A DNA stretch of 64,000 bases, taken from Thelonectria olida. Taxonomy: Eukaryota; Ascomycota; Sordariomycetes; Hypocreales; Nectriaceae. The notes under the pieces were generated by a model. It searched no databases. It worked only from the letters and a program-made list of their open reading frames with translations, and was not told the origin of the DNA. Where the stretch lies: NCBI GenBank assembly GCA_020736575.1, contig JAGPYM010000001.1, positions 2,976,001 to 3,040,000 of the forward strand, given 5' to 3'. Of this stretch, positions 24,095-35,729 are shown in pieces (positions within the stretch are counted from its first letter, which is position 1; every line of letters begins with the position of its first letter). A program made the translations under genes and the position numbers.

Positions 24095-25003
24095 TCTTGC
24101 CAGTTTTGGCCATCACTCTAAACGGCAAATTCCTTTCGTCCTGTTTCGAGGTCTCGGCCATGACCAAATCAGAGGCGTTGCAGCTGTGTGCGTGGACACC
24201 CTGCTGGGACTGTACCCAGCTTGTGCCCTCGGAGCTGAGTCGTTTGTGGGAGCGTGGCGTCGACAGTGTCATGCCACATAGCGGCGATCAACGGGGAGCT
24301 TCTGAAGGACGGAGACTCGACTCCATCGGTGGATCTTATCAGGGAATCAGGGAGTTCGCTGTGCAAGCCTCCAGGGGGAGCTGCCCGCCGCCGCCCGGAG
24401 CACCCGCTGGGCAGTGGAGAGAGATTGCGAGCTGCCTTGGGGTCTGCGGCCGAGGCGGTATGGCATGAACAAGTAATCAGCAGAGATGACGCTTGTGAAC
24501 CCCGGCATTGGGGAACGCAATTGAAGATTCATAGGGTTTGGATGAGCCATTGGGGCCTTGTCAATGATAGCCCAGGGAACATGTCGACGCAGACCCCTGC
24601 TGGATTACGGGATAGCAGAGATCCTATGAATTGGCCTTGGGCGTTGATGAGGGGCGAATTGTCAAATCATTACCATCATGGGGTCGCACAGGTGGTGGTG
24701 GTTTTTTACTTTTGTTTCTTTGCTCATCTCGAGTCGTGTCTAGGTACACGCCATCCGAAATGAAATCAATGCGTCTGATATTGGAGTGCCTGTTCTAGAT
24801 ATTCTCACGAACTCTTTACCCAACTGTAGATTCTGGTTTCGTCGGAAGAGGCCATTCTCTCCATGGGAGGCATCTGGAAGGCCGGTGATTTCAACTCAGT
24901 ACCTAAATATGCATGGCACGGCGTCGGACGGCCACGATCATGGGGGGGTCCATTGGACTGTGGGATTCCCGTTCTTGAGACCTGACCTGGACCTTGGGCC
25001 AAC

Positions 25004-25053
25004 AAGGCCAAGCGAGGCCAGACGAGGCCAGACGAGGCATGGCAAGGCATGGG
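25004..25053. repeat. 10-bp tandem repeat, five units
   Basis: Five consecutive 10-bp units with consensus GAGGCCAGAC. Units 2 and 3 are identical; the outer ones differ at one to four positions. It lies about 560 bases upstream of the following start codon. Confidence 0.8.
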
Positions 25054-25612
25054 CTCCAATCTTTCCGTTGCGACTTTTCCCTTTTGTCTCTGCTTTGCTG
25101 TCCATCGATCATTCAAAGCCCGTCTTTCTCCCGCTTCTTTTGACCGCCTCCTCCACTCCTCCGATTTCTCACTTCCCCTCCCCTCCTCCTCTTTCTTCCT
25201 TTTCGGTTTCCTCTATGTGTTCGATCTTGTCCCTGGAGGAATCGTTGATCTCACTTCTCAATTACGTCCCACTGCCGTCCAGCCATCATTCGTTGCCAGT
25301 CAACCCGCTCCCCCGCCTCGAATTCGCCGTTGGCTGCAAGTTGACTCGTTTATTTCCTTCTTTCGAGTCCACTTGACGCCACCTACACGTACCGGTATCA
25401 ATTCCTCAGGGCGGGCAGTGAAAAACGCCGTTCTGCTTGTGGGTTTCCAGGGGACATCCAGGCACCTTTGGACCACTGAAGCCCCCTAACTTAAAATTGT
25501 TCGTCCTCCTCAGGCCCGTCAGCCAGTCAAAAGACTCTCCTGCCCTCTCGGGAACTACTTGCGCACCGTCCCCCGTGCTCCCGTGCACAGGGTCAGGCTG
25601 GAGGACGTCAGG

Positions 25613-27799
25613 ATGCGCACCATAACTTCTTCGTCCACAATCAACATCAACAATACCTCGTCGTCAGCTGCATCCTCCTTCGACACCTCCGCCTCACAAG
25701 CGTATCCCTCCAAACACATCCGATCCGACAACGCGCCCTCCACCAGATCATTTTCCGCTTCTGCTGCTAGCCAAAATAGCCTCACCGTCAAGCGCCTGGT
25801 CACCGCCAGATCGTCCTCGAAGTCCCCCGTCACGCCCAACCCCCAGGCCCGCGCTCGGTTCCCCTCCGCCCCCGTAACCGTAACCGTCCCCGTCTCCGAC
25901 TCTCACTCCCATCCGCCGTCCGGCTTCCACGATCACAGACAGCAACAACATGTCCTGGCGTTGACCACCACTACTACGCGTTCCACCTCCGCCTCGAGTG
26001 CTCCCGGCTCAACTCCCAAGATGCCGCCCGACTCCAGGCCACGTCCCCCACAACTGAGTGCCGCCGCGGCGAAGAACATCGGACGAACCCCCCTGACTCC
26101 AAAGATTGCCACCAAAGCTCCTCTTGTGCGAAGGTCAACCCAGAACCGAGACGATTGCACTTCTGCTCCTCGCATAGGTGGCCGCCAAAGCGGGAGTAGC
26201 ACACCCAATGGCACGCCAAACCCAGAGAGAGGCAACGATGGCTGGGACCCGAGAGCTACTCTCGCCGTGGACTCGGGAAGACAATCCTTGTGTCAAACAG
26301 ATTCTGGCAATGAATCCGCAGATTCTAAGTTCTTCTACGCCAGCGATGCTCGCAATGTCTCGCAACCGCCATCCCGACCCTCCTCCCGTCCGTCCTCCGG
26401 GGCCCCCAAGTCGTCGACATTTTTCTATGCTAGTAATGCCGCTGCTGAATCCAAGAGAGCCCTAAGTCCCCCTATGAAGTCGAACTTCACACCGATACTG
26501 GCAACCCCTCCCGAGCCCACGCAAACAAAGTTCTTCTACGCCAGCGGTACTCCCGAAATGCCTTCCAAACCAAGTCTCGCGTCCGGGCCAAACCCAAGTG
26601 GCTCGTCGAGCTCCCGGGCGATGAATGGACGGCCCAGCACAAGTGGTGCTGCCACCGGCTCTGGATACTCAACCCCTTCCCGACCGTTGTCTCCGATTAA
26701 GATGTTGCAACAACACAACCCTCCCCCGATCCTGAAGAATACGACAACACCCGGCCTCAACAGCAGGGCTCAGCTTACCTCGTCTCATTTCGTTTCCTCA
26801 ACTCCTCCGATTTCTAAGAGACGTATTAGCATTGATTCAGCGCCAAGGGCGTTAAGGGGACATGCCAGAACGAGCAGCGTTCCCAGCATCGACGGGAACT
26901 CTCCTAGGATTACCATGTCACCACCACCACAACCGTCCGAGCCATCATCGCCACTCGCAAGTCCTACCGTGACCCAACCGGCTATGACTATGGCTTCTAT
27001 CCTACAAGCTGCCGAAGAAATGGCCGGCGACGATGAAGAGGCCTCTCCAGACATCCAGAGTCCAACTAAGTCAACCAACTCATCAGACCCTTTGACTGAA
27101 TTGGTCGCCAATGCTCGCAGAGAGCGCAAGGTACAGGACCTGGAAATTACGAATGCTTCCCTTGAAGCCATCAACCGAACTCTGGAGAGACAACTACGCA
27201 AACAAACCGCCGAGATACGCCGATTCCGCCGATTATCGAGATCCGGCCAATTAGCTACGGCCTCGGAAGCTTCGAGTCGAGTCCCGTCGCAAACCCTAGC
27301 CGATATCCCAATTAGTCTCGCGGACTTGAGCGAGGAAGAGGATGAACCAGTGATGTCAGAGGAGGAAGAACCCGACTCTTTCGAAGACTCGGAACTTTCT
27401 AGTGCCGAATCCGTAGCCGACCCTCTCGAACCAGATAATGACAAGGCCGACAAGATATCTGTACGCCAAAACCGGGATGAACGCCGTTTGAAGCTGGACC
27501 TTACCAAGCACCGCGAACTGTTGGTCGACAGCCAGAAGATCAACCAAAGTTTGAAACGTTGCCTGAACTGGACAGAAGTTCTAATCAAGGAAGGCCAGAA
27601 GGCTCTGCAATACGAAGTCAGAGTCTCAGATGTGCAGTTCGGCGGCCATGTGTTAGCACCACCTGACGAAGATAACGTCTCACAACTTGATGCACAGCTT
27701 CTTGAGACGTTGGATGGCGAATTGGAACCCTTACCTACCTGGGAGAAAAGCTCACAGGATCGTGATAGCGGCATCGAACTGCAATCTGAAGCTGCTTAA
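25613..27799 (+). CDS. Ser/Pro-rich coiled-coil protein with FFYAS repeats, unknown function
   Basis: Single exon, 728 residues from the first ATG (25613); the reading frame starts earlier only at a TTG. I do not recognise the family. The first 150 residues are Ser/Thr-rich and low in complexity, so a later start (Met at KMPPDSRPRP, about residue 135) is possible. The middle carries three copies of a short motif, [KT]FFYAS[DNG], at about 239, 269 and 306, set in Ser/Pro/Gly-rich sequence. From about 470 the protein becomes ordered: a coiled coil (LTELVANARRERKVQDLEI onward), an acidic stretch, then a second helical segment (DLTKHRELLVDSQKINQSL) and a Glu-rich end. There are no membrane helices or signal peptide. 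It looks like a cytoplasmic scaffold or cytoskeletal adaptor; this is only a guess from composition. Confidence 0.75.
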   Translation: MRTITSSSTININNTSSSAASSFDTSASQAYPSKHIRSDNAPSTRSFSASAASQNSLTVKRLVTARSSSKSPVTPNPQARARFPSAPVTVTVPVSDSHSHPPSGFHDHRQQQHVLALTTTTTRSTSASSAPGSTPKMPPDSRPRPPQLSAAAAKNIGRTPLTPKIATKAPLVRRSTQNRDDCTSAPRIGGRQSGSSTPNGTPNPERGNDGWDPRATLAVDSGRQSLCQTDSGNESADSKFFYASDARNVSQPPSRPSSRPSSGAPKSSTFFYASNAAAESKRALSPPMKSNFTPILATPPEPTQTKFFYASGTPEMPSKPSLASGPNPSGSSSSRAMNGRPSTSGAATGSGYSTPSRPLSPIKMLQQHNPPPILKNTTTPGLNSRAQLTSSHFVSSTPPISKRRISIDSAPRALRGHARTSSVPSIDGNSPRITMSPPPQPSEPSSPLASPTVTQPAMTMASILQAAEEMAGDDEEASPDIQSPTKSTNSSDPLTELVANARRERKVQDLEITNASLEAINRTLERQLRKQTAEIRRFRRLSRSGQLATASEASSRVPSQTLADIPISLADLSEEEDEPVMSEEEEPDSFEDSELSSAESVADPLEPDNDKADKISVRQNRDERRLKLDLTKHRELLVDSQKINQSLKRCLNWTEVLIKEGQKALQYEVRVSDVQFGGHVLAPPDEDNVSQLDAQLLETLDGELEPLPTWEKSSQDRDSGIELQSEAA

Positions 27800-28845
27800 C
27801 CCGCTTCACCGGCAATCACGCATTTCAATATTTATGATACCCATGGATCGCGGCCTGGATGCCGACACACTCACCACTCCTGGTTCTCCCTCATCTCAGG
27901 CCATTGAAGACTTCTTTCTAGGCAACTGTCATACACATATGGCACCGATAAACAACTGAAGCACACGCACCCACACACAAAGGGGGACGCATCCATACCT
28001 ATACGGCGTTGAACAGCAGGCGTTTTCATCACTCTTTCGTATTCTTCATATTCCGGTTCCGTCCTGACGGCTGCGTCGTCTCCCGCCAATACTCCCTTCA
28101 TCTTTTTTTTTCAGCCGAACCTTGGCGATATACCTGACCAACGTATGGGGGGAAATATCTTGACCTTGGCGTATAATGTGGCCACGACTAGAATCCCTCA
28201 CGTCCGGAGTTGGGCTTTTTTTCTACAGTTTTTGTCCCACCGCTTTTATACTTTGTTTTTTTTTTCTCATTTGTGGCTTTGTTTTTGTTTGAGGATATGT
28301 ACAACAGATACCCCGAGAGAATTCACTTACTGGCGAGTCAAGCACAACAAGAAAGGAAATGGTACACGCGGATGATTAGCTGGTTGGTACGTGTTCTAAA
28401 AGAGAGGTACGCACACATGCAAGAGAAAGAGAAAGTAGGATGGGTATCGATGGCTCCCCGTACTGGTTCCTGGTTGAGGTAGCTGGATAGATTAGAGAAC
28501 CACGGGTTTTGTCTATGCGTTAGAATCCACAAGAGAGAATTACCAGAGACTTGGTCACAGTCAAATTATTCCAACCCACTGCTTGTGTTTCCTGTTCAAT
28601 AATGAATAATCACCCGGTCCTCGACATCGGAGGACTAAAGGGGTGGGATACGTATGTACATGAAAGGATTTGGTGGAAGAGGCCGAGTTTGAAAAGAAGG
28701 GGAAAAGGGGGGATCATGAAAATTATGTCTAAAATCGTTGCCGGCCGTCTGATGTCTCACGTCGCTGTCTATGACTTTCTTCCAACATATCCTATCATTC
28801 GTCCATGCGTTTCTCTGACGTATGTCGGCTCAGGTCATGTCATGC
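27800..28845. other. Convergent intergenic region (3' UTRs)
   Basis: This lies between the ends of two convergent genes, with several T-rich runs (28105-28113, 28254-28267), consistent with 3' UTRs. No gene is seen. Confidence 0.6.
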
Positions 28846-30535
28846 TCAAGCCGCCTTGGGCACGTTGGGTGCGTCTGCTGCCACCTCCTCGGCGGCCTTC
28901 TTGTGCTTGTGGTCCTTCTTCTTCTTGCCGTCCGCTTCCTTATCCTTCTTCATGGCAGCCTCAGCGACGAGTTGCTCGAAGACAAGGTAGTCGCCCTCTT
29001 CCTCGGGAGTTCGCTCAGCCTAGAAGATGCGTGTTAGTCCAAAAAGCTCAAAGTGGTCGATTGGTCCTAAACATACCTTGAGTAAGATGTCTCCGACGAG
29101 GATGAGAGCTTGCGCACGCTCTAACCGCTTTGCTAGAGGGGCCTTTTTATCGTTGAGGATGCTATCGCAAACTTCGCGCAGGACACTTTGGATCTCAAAC
29201 TTGCTTCCCCGCCAAGCAGCCGTGAGAATCTTGCCGGTGACACGTCGTTCATACTCAACGCGCTTCTCCTCGGTCCAGTCCTCACCACCCTTCTCCTCCA
29301 TTTTTGCCATGTCCTCCATAGTCTGTTGGGCGTCTATAGCGCTGCTAATAGTGTTCCAGGTCTCCTTGACAAGGGTGCCCTTATCACGGAGCTTGCTGAA
29401 GAAGCCACCAATACCGAGGAACTTCTGGCTGCGGATCAGAACGGAAGCCTTGGAGACGTAGGTCTGACCGATAGCATGCAGAATATCAACACCAAACGAC
29501 TCCATCTTGAGGTTCTCCACTTCAAGTCGCATCTTCTCCTGGAACGCCTTGGTGACATCGTTGCCCTTGTCTGTCTCAGTCCACACGCTGAGGCGATCGA
29601 GCAACTTTGCCGCGAGGGTATCAACACGTTCCTGGCGGATACGGGCTCGCTCCTTCTCGTAGGCAGCAAGTTGCTCACGCTGCTCCTTGCTCAAACCACC
29701 CTTCTTCTTCTCCTTCTGCTTCAGGGCCTCCTCGGACAGTTCGCCGCTTTCGGCCTCGTGGTCTTCGTGGGACTTGTCCATGAGGGCAGGTCGGAGAGGG
29801 ATCTGAGTTCGGCTACGGGAGCTCGAGGAGGGGGCGGGGGACGTGGCATCGGATCGAGGTGGTGGCGGCGCATCGGCAGTCTGTGTTGGTTGGGTTGGGT
29901 GTGAGGACTTTTCTTCATCGACAACAACGGTGGGAGGCGGGGGTGCTGAGGGACCGGCTGTGGCCTTGGCCTCTTGCTCCTTCATGCTCTCCTTCTTGGC
30001 TTCTTCTGTTCCGGGAAACTCTCCCTCTTCCGCGGCAGCGGCAGCGGCAGCGGCTTCCTCCTCTTGCATGGTGATATCCATGGTAGTGGTGAGGTCCTTC
30101 ATCAGACTGATCTCACCGATCCAGTCGACGAAGGCCTCACCACCAAAGATGGAGGTGAAAAACTCGGACGGATCGGCGAAGCCTTCCTGGGGTTTCGCAT
30201 GGTCCTTTCCGAACTTATCATAAGCCTTGCGCAAGTCTGTATCGCTAAGCACTTGGTAGGCTTCACCGATATCCTGAAATCTGTCGTGAGCGGTGGGATC
30301 GTTGGGGTTCTTGTCTGCATGGCGGGGCAGTTAGCGTTGGGTATGGCAGAGCTTGACACGAGCCGAAAGCTTGCGTGGGAAGCAAAGAAGACGGAAAGGG
30401 TCGCGGAGGCGAATGTAGGGCAGACGAACCGGGATGATGAATGATGGCGAGCTTGCGATAGGCCTTTTTGATTTCCAGCTCGGTAGCCGTGGGCTGGACG
30501 CCCAAGGCGTCGTAGTAGGCGGTATCGACGACCAT
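28846..30535 (-). CDS. DnaJ-X domain co-chaperone (CAJ1/DJP1-like, class C Hsp40)
   Basis: Three exons on the minus strand: 30535-30430, 30314-29077, 29019-28846; 505 residues. The N-terminal J domain has the catalytic HPD (34-36), which is created across the first intron (115 nt, the longest in this window). Then come [26 protein letters not shown], a linker with an Ala run in acidic context, and the DnaJ-X domain ([12 protein letters not shown] to [12 protein letters not shown]). The C-terminus is Lys-rich ([10 protein letters not shown]). J proteins stimulate Hsp70 ATPase activity and deliver clients. The yeast relatives Caj1 and Djp1 act at the plasma membrane/nucleus and in peroxisomal import, so the cellular site here is open. 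The start was chosen because [13 protein letters not shown] is the conserved J-domain start. Confidence 0.92.
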
Positions 30536-32096
30536 GTTGGAGATCTCCTAGTTCGGGCTTGTCGCTCAAGGTCGGAGTCTCTGTGATGATAATAATGAAG
30601 AATGCAGGAGGAGGGCAGCCAGGTGTCGTTGTGAGGTGTATCTGGAGGGAGATATGCAAAGTTGAAAAGTCCAAATGAACTATTTGGCGATGGCGTCGAA
30701 TTCGACCGATCCCTTTACGCCAAGGCCACAGCGACGCCCTGTCGGGACGTTAGACCACTGAATGTTTACGTGCCCGCCACCGAGCCACTGCAGATAAGCC
30801 ACTGCAAGCCACTGAATGGTCGCGGACGGCACAGCGAAGTTTTCCCGGCCTGCGAAAGACTTCACGACCAGGGAGCGGATATTGGGCCATTGCTGTTCCC
30901 CGCCACCCGCTCGACCGCCCAAATTTTTTTTTCCAATGATGAGCAACGAGGGGGGGATACGTAATGGCGGGGCAGTGAATCCCCCAATTGGTGCAGGCCC
31001 CGTCATCAGCACCGTCCGGTAACACCAGAAGATGGCGGGAGCTTCGGAGGCGGCTCTCACATGATAATCGCAATCCAAATATTGACGCGTACGATAGTTG
31101 TTATGAACAGGCAGAAGCCCATAAGGCTTCTGGTCGATACGCACTGTTCATTAGGAAAACAGAGACACTGAGAACTCGCTATGCTGACCTCTCTAACATG
31201 ATCTATGGCTAGAGGTTTATCTAGATGTCAAAGGCTGTGCAGTAATTGTTCTATTCAGATGGGCAATAAAAGACAACAAAATTCTGGCTCCGGTCTATTA
31301 GTTTGACCTCGGGGTGTGCCTATGCGTGAATCTAGTCTTTATTTCTGCGGTTGATTCACATCAAATGATGATCTAAGAATTCTTTATCAGATTTCATGCC
31401 AATCTTCGCTTGGTTGAGAGAAGGCACAAGCGGTCTGGTAGCCACGCAGCATTGACGAATTCCTCATGAGACTATGCTCCTATTTACTGCAAAAGGAAGG
31501 GAACGATCTTCGTCTGAGATCATTGTATCCGCTTCGACTCCCTTGAGACAAACACTGAATTTCGCTTTCAAAACCCAGACTCGTCTACAGAGTATGGACG
31601 TTCCAATGCCAGGCAGGGGCCCTTGTTTGTGCGGGGTATAATTGAGCCTCTGAAGATGTTGAACTGAGGATGGCGGACGTTATCGATCCATACCTAGAGC
31701 TAGGTGCGTAATGTGAAACTCACGTGAAGCCCCTCCCCCTCCCCCAAATGCTTCTCCAGTGACCAAAAATCAAACTTGTTCAGCTTTGAAAGATGAAAGA
31801 TTAAATCTATATTGATATACAGGTGGCCGATTCAGTTCTCCGACTCTTTCCCCTCTCGAATATACAGTAAAAATTCCTATCACTTTGTCCTGTCTTTTTG
31901 AATTAGCCAAGCTTCAAAGAGTCTTCGGTAATACGTAAGCTGGCAAGTGCGAAGTACCTACCTAGACAAGCTCCGCATATCCGACAGCCTCTCTATACGA
32001 TCTTCCCTCCTACCTTTACCTTGGACAACTTACTGTCCTCTTGCACGCAAACCGCGCAACTCGCTCTTCCGAGCCCGCCCCCAGGTAGCCGCCATC
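30536..32096. other. Divergent intergenic region between DnaJ and NAPRT genes
   Basis: No gene is supported. It contains a cluster of CCACTG repeats (30781-30814), a perfect 8-bp hairpin (CAGAAGCC/GGCTTCTG, about 31113-31133) and a CGAAGTACCTACCTAG element at 31950-31965 close to the NAPRT gene. Confidence 0.55.
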
Positions 32097-33595
32097 ATGG
32101 ACTTCAACAGCTCGTCGCCGTTCCCCGAGGGAGTCATCTCTTTCCTCGACACCGATTTGTACAAATTGACGATGCAATGCGCCGTTTTCAAGTTCTTTAG
32201 GGATGTGCCTGTCACCTACGCCTACACCAACCGGACTCCAGACAAGAAGCTGTCCAGGGCTGCCTTCAAATGGCTCGAGGAGCAGATTCGAAGTATGCGC
32301 CCCCAGGTCGCATCTCTACCGATGTAGATAGATGGCTAACGAGATAGTCCAGAGTTGGGTTACATCTCCCTCTCCAACGAAGAATACAAGTTCCTCGAAA
32401 CCAACTGCCCATACCTTTCGACCGAGTACTTGAACTTTCTCAAAGAGTTTCGCTTGCACCCAAGAGACCAGGTCGTCTTGACCTTTACACCCGTTGTTGA
32501 GGATACTGGCCATGATTCCGTAGTGGGCGACGTCGACATTCAGATCAAGGGACCTTGGGTTGACACTATTCTTTATGAGATTCCAATGCTCGCCCTGACG
32601 TCTGAGGCTTACTTCAAGTTCATGGACACCGATTGGAACTACGACGGTCAGGAAGATAAGGCATTCGACAAGGGTATGCAGTTGCTCGAGGCAGGATGCA
32701 TCACGTCCGAGTTCGGAACGCGCAGACGTCGCGACTACCACACTCAAGCCCTCGTTTTCCGGGGCCTCGTCAAAGCTTCAAAAGAAGCAGAGAAGAAGGG
32801 ACTGCCTGGCAAGCTGTCGGGGACGAGTAATGTCCATTTGGCTATGCGATTCAACATTCCTCCCGTCGGTACTGTCGCGCACGAGTGGTTTATGGGAACT
32901 GCCTCAATTGTCGGCGACTATCAAAAGGCCACCGAGGAGGCTCTCCGACATTGGGTTGGCTGCTTCGGCAACCAGCTCGGCATTGCTCTGACCGACACAT
33001 TTGGCACGCAAGAGTTCCTTCGAAGCTTCAGCTTACCTGTGCGCACTGTCGAAGGTGGTTTCCCCGCGGAGACGTTCCAGAAGGAAGACGGAAGCATGAA
33101 GACATACGCAGAGGTTTTTGCTGGAGTTCGCCAAGACTCGGGCGACCCGGCCGAGTACACCAAGCAGCTGCGAGACTACTACAACAAGGTGGGCATCAAA
33201 GAGAAGAAGTTGCTCGTGTTTTCCGATTCGCTCAACATTGATCGGTGCTTGGAATACAAGACTGTGTCCGAGGAGCTGGGTTTCCAGCCGACTTTCGGTG
33301 TAGGAACCTTTTTGACAAATGACTTCACCCACCTCAAGACGGGGACGAAGTCGGTGCCCCTGAACATTGTCATTAAGCTGAGCTCTGCTGCAGGACGACC
33401 TGCGATCAAAATCAGGTGAGTTTGGTCTTACTCCTAACGAGAACCCCATATCTAACTTTCAGCAGTGACAACGCCGGCAAGAACACGGGCGACAAGGAAA
33501 CCGTCGAGAAGGTCAAGAAGGAGCTCGGCTACGTCGAGCGCACGTGGGAGGAAGGCGACGAAACTGCACGATGGGGAAAGGAAGAAAAAAAGTAA
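32097..33595 (+). CDS. NPT1: Nicotinate phosphoribosyltransferase (NPT1)
   Basis: Three exons: 32097-32292, 32353-33415, 33466-33595; 462 residues. It converts nicotinate and PRPP to nicotinate mononucleotide, with ATP hydrolysis, in the NAD salvage (Preiss-Handler) pathway. Family motifs are [12 protein letters not shown] and TYAYTNR near the start; [39 protein letters not shown], which contains the His (242) that is phosphorylated during catalysis; GVRQDSGDP and VFSDSLN in the phosphate-binding barrel; and [12 protein letters not shown] at the last junction. The final intron ends in a tandem CAGCAG, so the acceptor could be 33462 or 33465, changing one Ser. The 3'-most acceptor gives the family sequence. 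Start codon context (GCCATCATGG) is good. Confidence 0.95.
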
Positions 33596-35729
33596 ACCTC
33601 TACGATAGGTATGAGTCTTTCTGACGCTGAGCCGTGCGGTGTAATTCCTAATGAGGCGTGAGCAAGCAAAGCAACGAATTAAGATGGGAAGAAGACAAGA
33701 ACACAAACATTCATGATTGACACGATACCTTTTAGGGCCCTACTTTAGGCCTTTCGAATCGAGAGCTGTTGGAGTCAGATAGATCTAGATATACCTCATA
33801 TTATCCATACCTACCTAGGTCGGCCACAATTGGTATTATGGGTAGCCACTATTCGTACATATTTCGTGAATACCACGACATGATATCACAACTACCTGTG
33901 CATCAGAGACATGCCGGCTTTTGCCGTGGTCTTCCTGCACTCAATGTTCCTTCCCGGCCCAAGTTATCTGAGACACGGCGAGGCCCGAGAATATCTTTGA
34001 GGCTGCGGGGTCTTCCGGTGAGGTTCTTTGAGTTGGTGGCGCATGGAACCCCAGATTGGCCATTCCGTTCTCCACATCCTGGGCTGAGACGTTGCCTATC
34101 ACAGCAAGAGCCGCATTCCAAGCTCCGTCACGGCGTATACGTATTCGTATCAGTTAACCACAAGTTGCAGCCGGACTTTCTAGTGCTATCCGTCGGTCCT
34201 ATCCGTTTCGCAATTGATGTAATAAGATCAATGCAAAAAGATCACTGGAGACCGAAGCTGTCATGTCGGAAAGTCAGATCTCGTCTCATTGGCTCGCGTC
34301 GCAATGGTTGAGAGGAGGGCGCCAATTTCCCAAAGTTGGGATAAATGGGTTTGAAGCGGTGTAGAAGGGCCGGCGAAGCGGGTGACAGAAAGAAAGTCCG
34401 CGCCTACCACCCAGCTTATATGAGTAGACCGGACTTCTTTTCTGTCACCCGCTTCCCGGCTTGCCAAATAGCATAATTGAGTATCGCTGTAAAGGAGGTT
34501 TGACTGTTTGACAGCGGACATGCAAGGTACGAAAAGCCTTATGCCACACTCCGCACTAGAACTGACCTGCATGCACATCCTAATAGCATATCTTCGTAGA
34601 AATCCGCCATGACAGGCCTGAGTCGAGAAGTGAGCCACCATTGAAACTGTGCAAATTGCCAGCAAGTCTTTGGATGCTTATTCGCATTATTCAGATTGGT
34701 ATGGACGCCATAAACCCCCAGATCATCCCAACCGGCTCAACCCTAAAGGAGCCGTTAGTGGCTGGCTGCGGTAAGACGGGACGACATTCCGTGCCTAGCG
34801 TTTGGTGTGTTGATTGAGGGACACTGGAGTGTGTGATGCTTCAGATTTGGAACTATCATTATACAGATAGCCGTTTTCAGCTCTCATGATTTCTGCGACG
34901 TCCTGCACACATTCAGAGTCATGTCTAGCCAATCGCCCTGTTTTCGGAACCCCAGAACTCCATGATTTAAGTGATGGGAGGCATGCGGGGGTCGCTCATT
35001 ATAGCTCCCAGAGGCTTGGACTATCGGGTTGGTCTAGGCCTTGAGTTGCACAAACCCCTGAATTCGGCTTGACGGTTGAGAAGGTTGTGCGACCTGCCTT
35101 TATCAGTTGATGTACCCTTCGTAGGCTCATTCCAAAGCATCTGGCCCTGATCTGAAGTGGTCATCATAACAACTTCTTTCGTAGATGCTCGATCAATCAG
35201 CGATCCATGTTAAGCGAGAGTCATGAGTAGAGAACCGACTGATGCATCACGCCAACCACGACGAGAACAGTCCAAGTCCAGAGAGTTCCTCTGCGTTCCA
35301 AGTGTCTAGACGGGAAGCCAGGATTGCCTGTTCGTACAACTGCTTGCCATGATGCTGTGTTGGACCACGTCGACTGTCGCGTGGGTGCACATATCGGGGC
35401 CCGTTGCGTCACTCCACCATGAAAATTGCTGTATCCAGGATCCGGCGGGTCCACCAAAGAAATGAGCACCTGCACTACTAATGTGGATTTACCCGGAATG
35501 GAGGGCACTCTGTTCTTCTCTTCTCCTCGAAGTGACGAGACGACCAAACGACGCGTTCCAGCAGATTCTCCAGGTTGCAATTGCCATATATATTGGCTTC
35601 CATCCCATCTCCTGGGCGTCTGAGTTAGTCTCTCGCGCACTGTCCAACCCTCACGCCCCCCTTGCTTTGACCTTGCTGTGTCTCTCCCCGCTCCCGCTTC
35701 CGCTCCCGCTGGCTTGAGCTTGCGCCAAA
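33596..35729. other. Intergenic region containing a foldback element
   Basis: No gene is supported. A TACCTACCTAGGT element lies at 33808-33820 and a strong inverted repeat at 34369-34460. The last 130 bases are CT-rich, as expected for the squalene synthase leader. Confidence 0.55.
34369..34460. repeat. Foldback/MITE-like inverted repeat, copy 1
   Basis: Arms of about 31 bp (34369-34400 and 34430-34460) are inverted copies of each other with two or three differences, separated by 29 bases. The arm core is GCGGGTGACAGAAA. A diverged relative with the same ends and a similar centre (CCACCCA...TATGAG.AGAC) is at 61681-61757, so this is a dispersed element rather than a chance hairpin. It contains no open frame of note and no clear target-site duplication. 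Confidence 0.7.

Larger units (their letters stand above)
23424..25612. other. Long divergent intergenic region with short tandem repeats
   Basis: No gene is supported. It holds a TTTGT-type repeat (24069-24094), a 10-bp tandem repeat (25004-25053) and, at 25050-25600, a strongly CT-rich strand typical of a long fungal leader for the gene starting at 25613. A possible leader intron is 25439-25513 (GTGGGT donor, CCTAAC branch, CTCAG acceptor). Confidence 0.5.

Noticed and set aside
31113..31133. Perfect 8-bp hairpin CAGAAGCC/GGCTTCTG
   Set aside because: Short hairpins of this size occur by chance every few kilobases; no link to a transcript end.
30680..31144. 154-codon minus-strand frame upstream of the DnaJ gene
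   Set aside because: It crosses a CCACTG repeat cluster and promoter-like sequence; no family resemblance.
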